DNA from: Cyanobacteria bacterium SBLK
Lineage (GTDB): Bacteria; Cyanobacteriota; Cyanobacteriia; Cyanobacteriales; Spirulinaceae
NCBI GenBank assembly: GCA_017746715.1
Contig: JAGHZQ010000065.1
Span: 62,001-126,000, forward strand
Length of the DNA: 64,000 nucleotides
Direction of reading: 5' to 3'
The stretch's first letter is position 1; each line of letters begins with the position of its first letter. A program made the translations under genes and the position numbers. Below the pieces are notes generated by a model. It saw nothing but the letters and a program-made list of their open reading frames with translations, was not told where the DNA came from and did not search any database. Of this stretch, positions 50,287 to 59,525 are shown piece by piece.

Positions 50287-50315
50287 GTGCGATCGCGACA
50301 ATTTCCAGCCCTTAC

Positions 50316-50353
50316 AATGTAGAAATGTTGCTGGCTGGCAATATTTCTACATT
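50316..50353 (+). terminator. Long hairpin downstream of glnB
   Basis: Perfect 11-bp arms AATGTAGAAAT (50316-50326) and ATTTCTACATT (50343-50353), extended inward by GTTGC and GGCAA, 30 bases after the glnB stop. No T-run follows, so it may stabilise the 3' end rather than terminate alone. Confidence 0.65.
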
Positions 50354-50508
50354 AATCGATAACTTGTACTCCAGTTTTTTGAATCATTTTTTTTTTCAAT
50401 CGCTTCCCCTGGCGAGATTAGTGCGAGTTACAATCTTTGAACGGGTGGTCGGTTTCTCCAGCAATCCGATCGCTTTGCTCGTTTATGGCTTCCACCGCTC
50501 GTCTTTTT

Positions 50509-51954
50509 TCACCCCGCGATCGCTCGCAAACTCACAATAAACGTGCTGCCTTCTCCCAATTTAGAGCGCAGGGAAACCGTTCCTCCCATCCCTTCTACAA
50601 GGGTTTTCACAATGGATAATCCCAAACCCGTTCCCCCCGTCGTCCGCGCTCGCGCTTCGTCGAGACGGTAGAAACGTTCGAAAATGCGGGTTTGTTGAGC
50701 GAGGGGAATGCCGGGACCGCGATCGCGTACGTGAATGATGCCCCGCTCTTTTTCTCGAGCGATCGTTACGGTAATGGGATCGCTTTCGGAGTATTTGACG
50801 GCATTTTCGATTAAATTTAAGAGAACTTGTTTGAGACGATTAAAATCCGCGCAAACTTCGATGAATTGAGAACTATTTTCAAACTCAATTTTGCGATCGC
50901 CGTGATATTGTTTAGCCATCTCAACCACTTCCGTGACAAAATCGTTCAACAAAATAGGTTCTTTGCGTAAATGCAGGTGTCCGCTATCGGCGCGGGCGAG
51001 TTCGAGCAAGTCTTCGAGGAGTTGTACCGTGCGATCGGCTTCTGAAGAGGCGATCGTTAAGGCTTCTTTTTGAGGATCGCTTAAGTTACTACCCCGTCGT
51101 AGCATGCTTTGCAAATACCCTGAAACAATAGTGAGTGGCGTTCGCAATTCGTGAGAAACATCGCTAACAAATTGGCGCTGATGTTCCCATGATTCGTGAA
51201 AGCCCTCGAGCATTTGATTGAAGGCACTTTCTAACCGATGGAGTTCGCTCGGGGCAGAATCGAGATAAATTTGTTCTTTTCCCAATTGTTCGGCGGAAAA
51301 ACTGGCCGTGAGTTGGCTCATTTTCTGCAAGGGATGCAAAGCTCTTTTAATATAAAAAGCGATCGCAATGGTAATAACTCCGATCGCAACGATACTGACT
51401 GAGGAAAGCGTCCACAGCAACTTGCGGAACATTTGGCGATCGACGGTGATATTGCGAGCGATATTCATTTTGCCCACCACGCGCCCGCTCACTTGCAAAT
51501 TCCCACCGCAAATAGTCCAATAATTATCTTGAATGTGAAAAACTTTGGGAATGGGAGTGGCGCGGCGATCGGCGACTAAAAGCAAGCGATCGTGTCCTCC
51601 TCTGGCGAGACTTTTTGATTGCGCGGCGATTTCGCCATCGGGATGCGCTACCCAAATCGCATTTTCTTCTGTCGCGAGGTAGGCGATCGCCCGCTCGATC
51701 GCTTCCTCTACACTCATCATTTCGCTATAAATTTCTACACTTTCGCTGAAGCGTGCGGCTAAATGTTCGACCTGTTTTTTATGAGAAGAAATAATTAAAT
51801 CGTCGAGTTTCCACGCAACGCCAAAGGTGACGCTACTAATGCCCAACACAGACATGGCGGCAATTCCGAAGGTTAGTTGAAATTGCAAGGAATGAGGGTC
51901 AAAACGCCGTCCGAGGTTACTGACAACCTTGTGAAGCCATTGAGGAAACTGCAT
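50509..51954 (-). CDS. Membrane sensor histidine kinase
   Basis: 481 residues from ATG 51954; the open frame to 52077 adds 41 residues without family character. TM1 'QLTFGIAAMSVLGISSVTFG', an extracytoplasmic sensor of about 110 residues, TM2 'LSSVSIVAIGVITIAIAFYI', HAMP, then HisKA 'VSDVSHELRTPLTIVSGYLQ', N-box 'LIENAVKYSES', G1 'VRDRGPGIP', F-box 'IFERFYRLDEA' and G2 'GGTGLGLSIV'. All kinase motifs are intact. It lies tail-to-tail with glnB. No response regulator gene is adjacent, so it is an orphan; the signal is unknown. Confidence 0.9.
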   Translation of the reverse strand: MQFPQWLHKVVSNLGRRFDPHSLQFQLTFGIAAMSVLGISSVTFGVAWKLDDLIISSHKKQVEHLAARFSESVEIYSEMMSVEEAIERAIAYLATEENAIWVAHPDGEIAAQSKSLARGGHDRLLLVADRRATPIPKVFHIQDNYWTICGGNLQVSGRVVGKMNIARNITVDRQMFRKLLWTLSSVSIVAIGVITIAIAFYIKRALHPLQKMSQLTASFSAEQLGKEQIYLDSAPSELHRLESAFNQMLEGFHESWEHQRQFVSDVSHELRTPLTIVSGYLQSMLRRGSNLSDPQKEALTIASSEADRTVQLLEDLLELARADSGHLHLRKEPILLNDFVTEVVEMAKQYHGDRKIEFENSSQFIEVCADFNRLKQVLLNLIENAVKYSESDPITVTIAREKERGIIHVRDRGPGIPLAQQTRIFERFYRLDEARARTTGGTGLGLSIVKTLVEGMGGTVSLRSKLGEGSTFIVSLRAIAG

Positions 51955-52141
51955 GAGAAGATGCCATAAAAGTACGAATTTTCGATCTAATGGCAGCCTA
52001 ACCCTACATTCTGAGAGAGGGATGATAAGGAACTGAGGGAGGCTTTCAGGGAGTGGTTTTCGGGAGCGATCGCGCAAAAAAGATAATTACCGAGCTTACT
52101 TTTTCCCTCAGATGCAAACGATAGAAAAACAAATCCAGCCT

Positions 52142-53512
52142 TTAATTTGTATCTAATGTATGGATAGTAATGACTTGAGGGGGAGTAGAATCGGGGGGAT
52201 AGAGCAACTCGATGTGAATAGAGCGCCGTTCTCGGGGTTTTAAATTAACCGTGACTAAAGATTCTCCTCGCTGTCCTCGTCGCTGTACCAAATGGTAATA
52301 ACGAGTTTGCAAAATTCCCTCATCATCTGGATATTCTACCTCGATCGTCCCTCGGAAAAAAACATTTCGCGGTAAGGGTTCAAAAAAGCGCAATCCTTGG
52401 GAAAGTTCGTCTTGTTTAATAGGGGTTTCTAGGGCAATTGTTACGCGGCGATCGCCATCAGTTGGATTGTATAGTGGTAACTTCAAACTGTAGCGAACGC
52501 CATAATTACCATGTGCTTTATATGCCGTATCGGGATAGCGTGCCACCAGGGGAGCGCTTTGAATTTGTTCCGTTCCCAAAGTACCGCGATCGAGAGTGCT
52601 AATTCCATAAGAAATAAATTGGCCGCGATCGGGAATTGTCAAGAAATTGACGTTAGAATTATCTGTTAATGTTGTCTCCCACTGAGATCCTAAAGCGACT
52701 CCCGCAACCCGACCGTAAAGAAAAGAACCCGCTTGAGAATCGGGAGGAGTGGGGGCGCGATCGCGAGGTTTTGCTAAATTTCCTTCTTGTAATAATGCCT
52801 CCCATTCTGACAGCATTGGCAGGCGTTCCCGTCCTGTTTCATCTTGAGGGGCAAACATTGCCAAACTTGCCAAATAAACGCGATCGCTACTCCACAAGCG
52901 CAGATAACTCGAACGTCCGTTAATCGGCGGATCGAAGTCTTTCACCGGAATCGGCAAATTGAGCAACATTTGACTTTCTCCCGGTGGAATAGTCATCACA
53001 AAAGGAAACTGAAGTTGATGCCATCCCCGCAAGATTTCCCCCATAACGCGACTCCCCGGACCTGCATAAATTTCACCTTCTGGGTTCTCTAAAAAGGAAT
53101 CGAGAGAGAGAAAAGGAGCATCGGGTTGAGATAAATAACTCGCAGCTTGAAAAATGTCGATTTTGACGGGTTCATTGTTGGGATTGTAAACGATTATTCC
53201 TAAATAAAGGGTTCTTAAATCCTCGGGAGTTGGTGCTTTGGCGACGTGATGGGCAAAAATATCAAAATAACCCATAAAAGGAAAATCCAAATGCGCTTGA
53301 GAGTGCGTTTTCCCAATTGGCGAAAAGGTTGAAAGTAGAATTCCCGGTTCGAGAACTAATTCCGGACTGTTACTATTAAAAACGGGAATCTCGTTTAAAC
53401 TTCCAGGTAAGGGCCTGACGGTTTGCGATCGCAGAATTTCTTGAGGCGGTGAAGAAGATAAAGGTGTTGGAGTAGATGCTAAGAAAAAGATAGCAGACAA
53501 AAAAGTAAACAT
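52142..53512 (-). CDS. Secreted DUF3370-like protein
   Basis: 456 residues. Signal peptide 'MFTFLSAIFFLASTPTPLSS', then 'QTVRPLPGSLNEIPVFNSNS' and a long beta-rich body ('VYNPNNEPVKIDIFQAASYL', 'VRYSLKLPLYNPTDGDRRV'). The pattern matches a conserved cyanobacterial family I recall as DUF3370, of unknown function, probably exported to the periplasm or cell surface. Upstream of the sensor kinase, 187 bases apart on the same strand. Confidence 0.75.
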   Translation of the reverse strand: MFTFLSAIFFLASTPTPLSSSPPQEILRSQTVRPLPGSLNEIPVFNSNSPELVLEPGILLSTFSPIGKTHSQAHLDFPFMGYFDIFAHHVAKAPTPEDLRTLYLGIIVYNPNNEPVKIDIFQAASYLSQPDAPFLSLDSFLENPEGEIYAGPGSRVMGEILRGWHQLQFPFVMTIPPGESQMLLNLPIPVKDFDPPINGRSSYLRLWSSDRVYLASLAMFAPQDETGRERLPMLSEWEALLQEGNLAKPRDRAPTPPDSQAGSFLYGRVAGVALGSQWETTLTDNSNVNFLTIPDRGQFISYGISTLDRGTLGTEQIQSAPLVARYPDTAYKAHGNYGVRYSLKLPLYNPTDGDRRVTIALETPIKQDELSQGLRFFEPLPRNVFFRGTIEVEYPDDEGILQTRYYHLVQRRGQRGESLVTVNLKPRERRSIHIELLYPPDSTPPQVITIHTLDTN

Positions 53513-53590
53513 AATAGGAAGAAAACTGAAAGTTGTATAATCAAGAGCGATAACTTATATTTGTCCAATACAAGTACAAAAATGGTAAGA

Positions 53591-54340
53591 TTAAAAAGCA
53601 TCATTATGCCAATCCCATCTGCGATTATCTTCTGCTATTTTTTTCAGGACAATCGTGCGTATTATTTTATCTTCAAATATTTTGTGATAGAGATTCCATC
53701 TTAAAATTTTAGCCCAAATTTTTTGAGGGATTGGAGATATTAAAGCTCTGGCAATAAGTTTCTTAAATGGTTTCGATCCCGTGCTGCTCACAGAACGATA
53801 CTCCTCATAACAAGGATAACTTTTAAAAAAATCAACAACACGCCTAACAGAAGAAAAAGAGACATCATCGATCGCGAGATAACCGCCAACTCGAAGCAAG
53901 CGATTGGCATAGAAGCAATCCAAGAGAGTATGGTCAAATGTGTGTAGACCATCTATAAAAATAAAGTCAAATTTTCTTTCATTTTCTGCTAATAATTGCG
54001 GCAGTGCAAACTCTGACTTGGCTTCAATATGATGAAAAAAGTCAATCTCCGCTTCTTCTAAATGTTTAATGCCAATGCCATGCCAAGTTGTATTTTGAAA
54101 TGGATCTATAATAGTGTGGAAAGCTCCAGACCGACCTTGAAGCGCCGAACAGATATACAATGATGACAACCCATAAGCACAGCCTACTTCAAGAGTTTTT
54201 AATATTCCAAAATCTTGATGAATAATATCAAAAAGTAATTCTCCTTCACGGCGATCGATCGCCGCCTTCAGTTCATAAGTTTTCCCATTCCGATCTACAA
54301 CGGTTTTTGTTTTGTAGAGTTGTTCGATAATCTGTTTCAC
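53591..54340 (-). CDS. Class I SAM-dependent methyltransferase (Methyltransf_24-like)
   Basis: 249 residues. SAM motif I 'TLEVGCAYGLSSLYICSAL' (about 50-68), post-I acidic 'HTIIDPFQ', and 'FDFIFIDGLHTFDHTLLDCF' with 'LRVGGYLAIDDVSF' typical of Methyltransf_24 proteins related to cephalosporin hydroxylase/O-methyltransferase-like enzymes acting on sugars or small molecules. Locally AT-rich compared with its neighbours, which may mean transfer. Substrate unknown. Confidence 0.8.
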   Translation of the reverse strand: MKQIIEQLYKTKTVVDRNGKTYELKAAIDRREGELLFDIIHQDFGILKTLEVGCAYGLSSLYICSALQGRSGAFHTIIDPFQNTTWHGIGIKHLEEAEIDFFHHIEAKSEFALPQLLAENERKFDFIFIDGLHTFDHTLLDCFYANRLLRVGGYLAIDDVSFSSVRRVVDFFKSYPCYEEYRSVSSTGSKPFKKLIARALISPIPQKIWAKILRWNLYHKIFEDKIIRTIVLKKIAEDNRRWDWHNDAF

Positions 54341-54400
54341 GGTATTTTTCTTTCTAAAGTCCGGATAATCAAAGTTGCAAAACTTGCAATGCTCAATTAA

Positions 54401-55360
54401 TCAGTGAATTTCCGCATGCAAATTTACTACTTTTAGTGAATTCTTCTCGATACTACCATCAATTTTTGCAACTAACCAAGGTAAAATAATCTTGTGAAAT
54501 ATTTCCGGATCTTCATCGTGCGGACAGTGACCTGCTTTATCTAAAGGTACAAATTCTAAATTTGGATTTAAACCTAAAAAATTCTTAGATAAACTAAACG
54601 GAATCATCGGATCTTGACGACCCCAAATTAATAATATGGGAATGGTTAACTCGGGTAAAAGTTCGCGAACCGATCGCGTCATACCCGACTGACGCACCGA
54701 AGAAGAAAGAGCGCAAAAGGCATCAAAAGCGCCTTCATCCGTTGGCGGTAACGCTAAAATATCCACCAATTCCCCATCGACTGCCTCCTTATGTCCGTAA
54801 GCCAAAGTCACCCAAGTGCGAATCATGGAAGGACGGCGCACAAAGTGAAATAACGGTTTGAGAAAAATCGGCGCGGTAAAAAAGCTCTCAATCGCAAACA
54901 CCAAAGAGCGAAAGGGTTTGGGAACGCTCTTTTCTCGCAAGGTCAAATCCGGCAAACTCAGCATTGCCAACCCCTTCACCATTTCCGGATGGGTTGCCGC
55001 CGTCATAAAACTCACCAAAGACCCCAAAGAGTTACCTACTAAAACCACGGGTTCGCCGATAAACGTTCGCCAAAAATCGTAAACCTGCGCCACCCAAAGT
55101 TCGGCACCGTAGGGAGCGATCGCCTTCCTCGAGCCGCCAAATCCCAATAAATCCAGCGCATATACCGTTCGCTCTTCCCCCAACACGGGAATATTTTTGC
55201 GCCAATGCTCGATAGCCGCCCCAAATCCGTGCAGGAGTAGCACTGGCGTTTTGTCAGCAGGCCCTCGCAAAAAACTATAGCGCACCTGCCAGCCCCGCCA
55301 AACCCAATCTCGTTGTAAGCCAACGCGTTCGTGCCATTGTGTTGTTGAAATCACAAGCAA
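54401..55360 (-). CDS. Alpha/beta hydrolase, pheophytinase-like
   Basis: 319 residues. 'VLLLHGFGAAIEHWRKNIP' (oxyanion), 'YALDLLGFGGSRK', nucleophile Ser in 'VVLVGNSLGSLVSF', Asp in 'LLIWGRQDPMIP' and His in 'LDKAGHCPHDEDPEIF', so the triad is complete. The overall pattern ('FGGSRK', 'GNSLGS') resembles cyanobacterial/plant pheophytinase-like hydrolases, but the substrate cannot be fixed. Standalone minus-strand gene divergent from infC. Confidence 0.85.
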   Translation of the reverse strand: MLVISTTQWHERVGLQRDWVWRGWQVRYSFLRGPADKTPVLLLHGFGAAIEHWRKNIPVLGEERTVYALDLLGFGGSRKAIAPYGAELWVAQVYDFWRTFIGEPVVLVGNSLGSLVSFMTAATHPEMVKGLAMLSLPDLTLREKSVPKPFRSLVFAIESFFTAPIFLKPLFHFVRRPSMIRTWVTLAYGHKEAVDGELVDILALPPTDEGAFDAFCALSSSVRQSGMTRSVRELLPELTIPILLIWGRQDPMIPFSLSKNFLGLNPNLEFVPLDKAGHCPHDEDPEIFHKIILPWLVAKIDGSIEKNSLKVVNLHAEIH

Positions 55361-55779
55361 AAGTTATAAAAATTTACCTTTATCGAATTGTAAGGGGAGA
55401 AAGACCGCGATCGCTACGGATTCCCGAGGGAACTACCTCTAAAGTTAAGTTAACAAACTGGGACAAAATCCGAGGGGGTCGTTAAAATGGGGATTAAATC
55501 AAAATTAATCCGATGTGACTACAGACTGAATTGACAAAAACCAAGTCAACAAGCGGTTGAGAAACGCTGAAAAAATTAGTTCGGCATATCCAATCAACCA
55601 AGAAAGCGGTTTGTGGTATTTACAAAGCGGTAGGGCATATCGCGTTAGCCTCTGGAGAAAGAGTAAGACCCAGTAAAAAAGTTCGCTTTTTGAAAGGCAT
55701 CCTTCTATGAAGGAGGAATTCTCCCGCCTTTAGGCAGAGGAGCAGTCAACAACGACTATAAATCAGTACACATACACCT
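55361..55779. promoter_or_regulatory. infC upstream region containing an IS-derived remnant
   Basis: About 420 bases without a full gene. The proximal part (55361-55590) presumably carries the promoters of the hydrolase gene and infC. The distal part (55594-55742) holds a fragment resembling the end of a TnpB gene and a hairpin like those at IS200/IS605 ends; see the next entry. Confidence 0.45.
55594..55742 (+). mobile_element. Remnant of an IS200/IS605-type element (TnpB tail plus end hairpin)
   Basis: A 38-codon frame with no start (55594-55710) encodes '...AVGHIALASGERVRPSKKVR' and a stop, which resembles the C-terminus of cyanobacterial TnpB proteins ('CGERVRP'-type endings, recalled). 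Directly after it comes CTCCCGCCTTTAGGCAGAGGAG (55721-55742), close to the imperfect CCGCCTTTAGGCGG hairpins at right ends of IS200/IS605 elements. The left end and the rest of TnpB are missing. The remnant now forms part of the infC leader. Confidence 0.45.
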
Positions 55780-56307
55780 GTGAAAGACAAAAAACATCGC
55801 CGAGATCTACCTCAAATCAACGAAAGAGTTCGCTACCCCAAAATTCGATTGATCGATACCGATGGCGGCCAGCTCGGGATCGTCACCTCGGAAGAAGGGC
55901 GGCGACTGGCTGAAGAAAAAGAACTCGACCTCGTACTGGTCAGCGATAAATCCGATCCCCCCGTCTGTCGGATTATGGACTACGGCAAATACAAGTTCGA
56001 GCAAGAGAAAAGAGCCAAAGAAGCCAAGAAAAAACAGCACACGGCCGATGTGAAAGAAGTCAAGATGCGCTACAAAATCGAAGAACACGATTATCAAGTG
56101 CGCGTCAACAACGCTCAACGCTTTCTGAAGTCGGGAGATAAAGTCAAAGCTACCGTTACCTTTAAAGGTCGAGAGATCCAGCATTCTAACTTAGCCAGAG
56201 AACTTCTCGAACGCATGGCCGAGGATCTGAAAGACTTTGGAGAACTGCAACAAGCCCCCAAACAAGAAGGGCGTAATATGATAATGTTCCTTTCTCCAAA
56301 GAAATAA
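55780..56307 (+). CDS. infC: Translation initiation factor IF-3
   Basis: 175 residues beginning at GTG 55780 without a Shine-Dalgarno. 'RDLPQINERVRYPKIRLIDT' is the cyanobacterial IF-3 N-terminus. The linker is Lys-rich ('RAKEAKKKQHTADVKEVKMR') and the C-terminal domain ends 'QEGRNMIMFLSPKK'. It binds the 30S subunit and checks initiator codon-anticodon pairing. A non-AUG start is a recurrent property of infC genes, allowing autoregulation by IF-3 itself, so the weak GTG start may be functional. Confidence 0.96.
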   Translation: MKDKKHRRDLPQINERVRYPKIRLIDTDGGQLGIVTSEEGRRLAEEKELDLVLVSDKSDPPVCRIMDYGKYKFEQEKRAKEAKKKQHTADVKEVKMRYKIEEHDYQVRVNNAQRFLKSGDKVKATVTFKGREIQHSNLARELLERMAEDLKDFGELQQAPKQEGRNMIMFLSPKK

Positions 56308-56421
56308 AATCGGGTTATTGGTTATTGGTTGCCCGCACTGAGCTTTGCCGCAGTGTTGGTTGTTGGTTGTTCCTCAACTCCTAACCTCCAACCCCTAACC
56401 CCAATCTCCTAACCCCCGACC
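56308..56421. repeat. Low-complexity TTGGTTA / CCTAACC spacer
   Basis: Short iterations of TTATTGG/TTGTTGG are followed by CTCCTAACCTCCAACCCCTAA-type iterations, roughly complementary to one another, so the spacer could fold back. Similar low-complexity spacers are frequent in cyanobacteria. Between infC and the Npt-HEAT gene. Confidence 0.5.
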
Positions 56422-59400
56422 ATGAAACAGTTAAAGAGTAATAAAGAGCGGGACGACTGGACTAAAAAACTGCTTAACGTGGTCAATCTCCGCCCGGAAG
56501 AAGGCGAGAGAACCCTGTTAATGCTGATTGCCTATACCATTACCTCCGTCGGGTTGTTGTGGCTCGAACAAAGCACAATCGCCCTATTCCTCCAACGGTT
56601 TGGGGCGGAAGGGCTGCCCGTTATTTACATTGCCAGTTCTCTCATGGGCTCGGGGTTGGGAATTCTCTATTCTTGGCTGCAAAATAATTTTCCCCTCAAG
56701 CGCGTCTTTTTGGTAGTCGCCCTCCTCATGGCTGCCCCTCTCATTGTCTTTCGCGTGGGTTTGGAATTAGGGGCCATTAACGGTTTTCTCGTCCTTGCCA
56801 CTATTTTTGTCCTCCGGTTGTGGTTGGATGCGGAAGAAATTCTCAACGATCTCAACTCCCAAGTTGCCGCCAACCAACTTTTTAATATTCGGGAAATCAA
56901 ACGCACCTATCCGATTATTTCCAGTGGTTTGTTGATCGGGGATGTGATTTCGGGCTTCTCCCTGCCGGTTTTGGTTTACTTGATTGGCTTAGAAAACGTT
57001 CTCATTCTCGCCTCCGTCGGCCTGCTTGGCGGGGGTTTTACCTTACTCTATCTTGCCAATCGCTACAAGCAAGCCTTTCCCGATACACCCGTACGAGAAA
57101 TCGATGAATTGGAGTCTGCTTATACCTCCAAACGCATGAGCGGGACGCTCCGTCGTTATATTATTCCCCTCTTTGCTTTCTTTATCCTCGGTGAATTGCT
57201 CTATTTGGTGGTGGAATTCCAATATTTGGGGGAACTCGAGCGGGTATATCCCAATACCGAAGATATGGCGGGATTTTTGGGATTGTATTCCGGGATCGTG
57301 GGAATTTGCGAATTGGCAACTCAATGGTTTGTTTCCAGTCGAGCGGTGGAACGGTTGGGTGTTTTTGTGGCGGCTATGTTTTTACCGGTTTCCCTCTCGG
57401 TTTTGGGGTTCTGTACGATTCTGTTTAATGTGGGGGGTTTAAATCTCGATAGTGCCAAAATTCTCTTTTTCGGGACGGTGACGATCCGCTTTTTTGATGA
57501 ATTGTTGCGCTATACCCTCATTGCCGGGATCGAACCGTTCTTGTTTCAACCCCTACCGGCAGAAATTCGCAGTTCGATTCAAACGCAGGTACAGGGAATT
57601 GCCGAACCGCTTACCACTGGACTCACGGGGTTGGGAATTTTTTGCGGCGTTTGGATTTTCGGGAAAGTATTGAGTCATCTGGATGCAGAAGTCGCCCGAC
57701 AGATTCAAGGGGGGGCGTTTGTCATTGCGATCGCCGTGTTTTCCGTGGTTTGGGCGTTAAGCGCTCTCTTATTGCGGCAAAGTTACATTACCCTCTTAGT
57801 GCAGTCGGCCGAACAAGGACGCTTGGGATTTGGCAGCGTTGACTTGAAAGCCTTTAAACGCGCCATTATCGAGTCTTTGGATGGGAAAACGACGGAAGAT
57901 GACAAGCGATCGTGCATTCAGTTATTAGAACGCATCGATCTGCCGAATGCAGGGGAAATTCTCGCCCCTCGCCTTGCCAAACTCTCTCCGGATTTGCAAC
58001 GCTACTCGATGGTGGCGATGATTGAATATCCCAACGCGATTTATTTAAAGGACGTTCGCAGTCTCATTCAAACCCGTCCGGATCTGGAGGTTCTGGCGCT
58101 ATCCTTGCGCTATGTTTGGCTTTCTCAACCGCAACTGGATACTCATACGTTAAAACCCTATTTGAATCAACGGGTGGATCCGATGGTGCGGGGGACGGCG
58201 ACGGGATTGATTTTGAATCGAGGCTCCGAGGACGATCGCCAAGCAGCGATCGCTACGTTGGAAAAAATGCTCACATCAGAGAAGGAACGAGAGCGTATTA
58301 TTGGGGTACAAGCGTTACAGTCAACCGATCGCGATGATAATTTAACCCATTCCTATCTACCGCAATTATTGCAGGACGATTCGGCACGGGTGCGCTGCAC
58401 TTTGTTGAATGCGATCGCCAAAAAACACCTAGAGGCTTATTATCCCTCTTTATTGAAAGGGTTGTATTATCGTTCCACGCGAGAAGCGGCGAAAAAATCT
58501 CTCATTGTTTTGAGGGATGAGGCATTACCCTTGCTGGCGATTTTGGCCGAAGATGTCCGCAAACCCGATTATATTCGCTTGCAGGCATGGAGTGCCATGT
58601 CGGAAATCGGCAGCGATCTAGCGTTAAAAACCTTAGTAGAGCAACTTTTGACCAGTTGGGGAACCAGTCGGCGCAATTTATTGCGGGTCATTTTGAAAAT
58701 TCCGGGGGAACGGGGGATCGAGACGGTTTTGGATCGATTGGGGCGATCGGGGGTGGAAGAGTTAATGCAGCAAGAATTGTTATTGTTGGGACAGATATTT
58801 GCGGCGGAAATGGATTTGAATTCCGAGGTGGTTGCGGGACGAGAAGCGGATTTATTGCGATCGGCTTTGGTGGGATTGCAGTCGGATATTACCGATCGCT
58901 GTTTCTTGATTATGAAGTTACTCTATCCTTTTAGTTCCATTCAAGCGGCAATTTTGAATTTAGATTCCGATTCGGAAGTGAGCGTGGCTTTGGGGTTGGA
59001 GATTCTCGATAATACAGTGGATTTGCCTCAAAAACAAATTCTTTTGCGGGTGTTGGAGAAACGTCCCACGGCGGATCGCCTTGCAGATATGGAGGAGATG
59101 GTATCGTATCAACCCATGAACCCAAGCGATCGCTTGCGCCGCCTGCTGGATCTGCGGCATTTTCTCTCAGATTGGACTTTGGCTTGTTGTTTCCATTTGG
59201 CGCGCGATCGACGGTGGGGGGTAACGCGGGAATCGGCTTTAGTAGGGTTGCGCCATCCGAGCAGTTTTGTGAGAGAGGCAGTTTTGACCTATTTGAAGGT
59301 TGCCAGTCCGCGAACCTGTTACGAATTACTCTCCATTTTAAAGGACGATCCGGATCCATTGGTAGCAGCGCAAGTAGATAGTTTGAAAAATGAGTTTGTG

Positions 59401-59448
59401 GAGCGTAAGGTGCAGCACAAACCTTTACAGGTGAGAACTCAGACTTAG
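56422..59448 (+). CDS. Npt1/Npt2-type nucleotide-transporter domain fused to HEAT repeats
   Basis: 1008 residues. The N-terminal half (about 30-470) has roughly 12 membrane segments ('TLLMLIAYTITSVGLLWLE', 'VFLVVALLMAAPLIVFRV', 'FVIAIAVFSVVWALSALLL') in a pattern like the ATP:ADP antiporter (NTT/Npt) and MFS fold. The C-terminal half (about 490-990) is a chain of HEAT-like helical repeats ('VRGTATGLILNRGSEDDRQAAI', 'VREAVLTYLKVASPRTCYELL'). The fusion suggests a membrane protein with a large cytosolic scaffold. Whether the transporter part still carries nucleotides is unknown; in other bacteria such proteins have no established substrate. Confidence 0.75.
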   Translation: MKQLKSNKERDDWTKKLLNVVNLRPEEGERTLLMLIAYTITSVGLLWLEQSTIALFLQRFGAEGLPVIYIASSLMGSGLGILYSWLQNNFPLKRVFLVVALLMAAPLIVFRVGLELGAINGFLVLATIFVLRLWLDAEEILNDLNSQVAANQLFNIREIKRTYPIISSGLLIGDVISGFSLPVLVYLIGLENVLILASVGLLGGGFTLLYLANRYKQAFPDTPVREIDELESAYTSKRMSGTLRRYIIPLFAFFILGELLYLVVEFQYLGELERVYPNTEDMAGFLGLYSGIVGICELATQWFVSSRAVERLGVFVAAMFLPVSLSVLGFCTILFNVGGLNLDSAKILFFGTVTIRFFDELLRYTLIAGIEPFLFQPLPAEIRSSIQTQVQGIAEPLTTGLTGLGIFCGVWIFGKVLSHLDAEVARQIQGGAFVIAIAVFSVVWALSALLLRQSYITLLVQSAEQGRLGFGSVDLKAFKRAIIESLDGKTTEDDKRSCIQLLERIDLPNAGEILAPRLAKLSPDLQRYSMVAMIEYPNAIYLKDVRSLIQTRPDLEVLALSLRYVWLSQPQLDTHTLKPYLNQRVDPMVRGTATGLILNRGSEDDRQAAIATLEKMLTSEKERERIIGVQALQSTDRDDNLTHSYLPQLLQDDSARVRCTLLNAIAKKHLEAYYPSLLKGLYYRSTREAAKKSLIVLRDEALPLLAILAEDVRKPDYIRLQAWSAMSEIGSDLALKTLVEQLLTSWGTSRRNLLRVILKIPGERGIETVLDRLGRSGVEELMQQELLLLGQIFAAEMDLNSEVVAGREADLLRSALVGLQSDITDRCFLIMKLLYPFSSIQAAILNLDSDSEVSVALGLEILDNTVDLPQKQILLRVLEKRPTADRLADMEEMVSYQPMNPSDRLRRLLDLRHFLSDWTLACCFHLARDRRWGVTRESALVGLRHPSSFVREAVLTYLKVASPRTCYELLSILKDDPDPLVAAQVDSLKNEFVERKVQHKPLQVRTQT

Positions 59449-59525
59449 AAGAGCGATCTCGCTCCAATTTTCATTGAGGGAATCAGCCAATTTTTCATGC
59501 GTGCTAGTGAGTTGGCTCCGATTCT

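Noticed and set aside
58931..59467. 178-codon minus-strand ORF over the HEAT-repeat region
   Set aside because: Opposite the coding frame of a conserved repeat protein; Pro/Ser/Asn-rich sequence without features.
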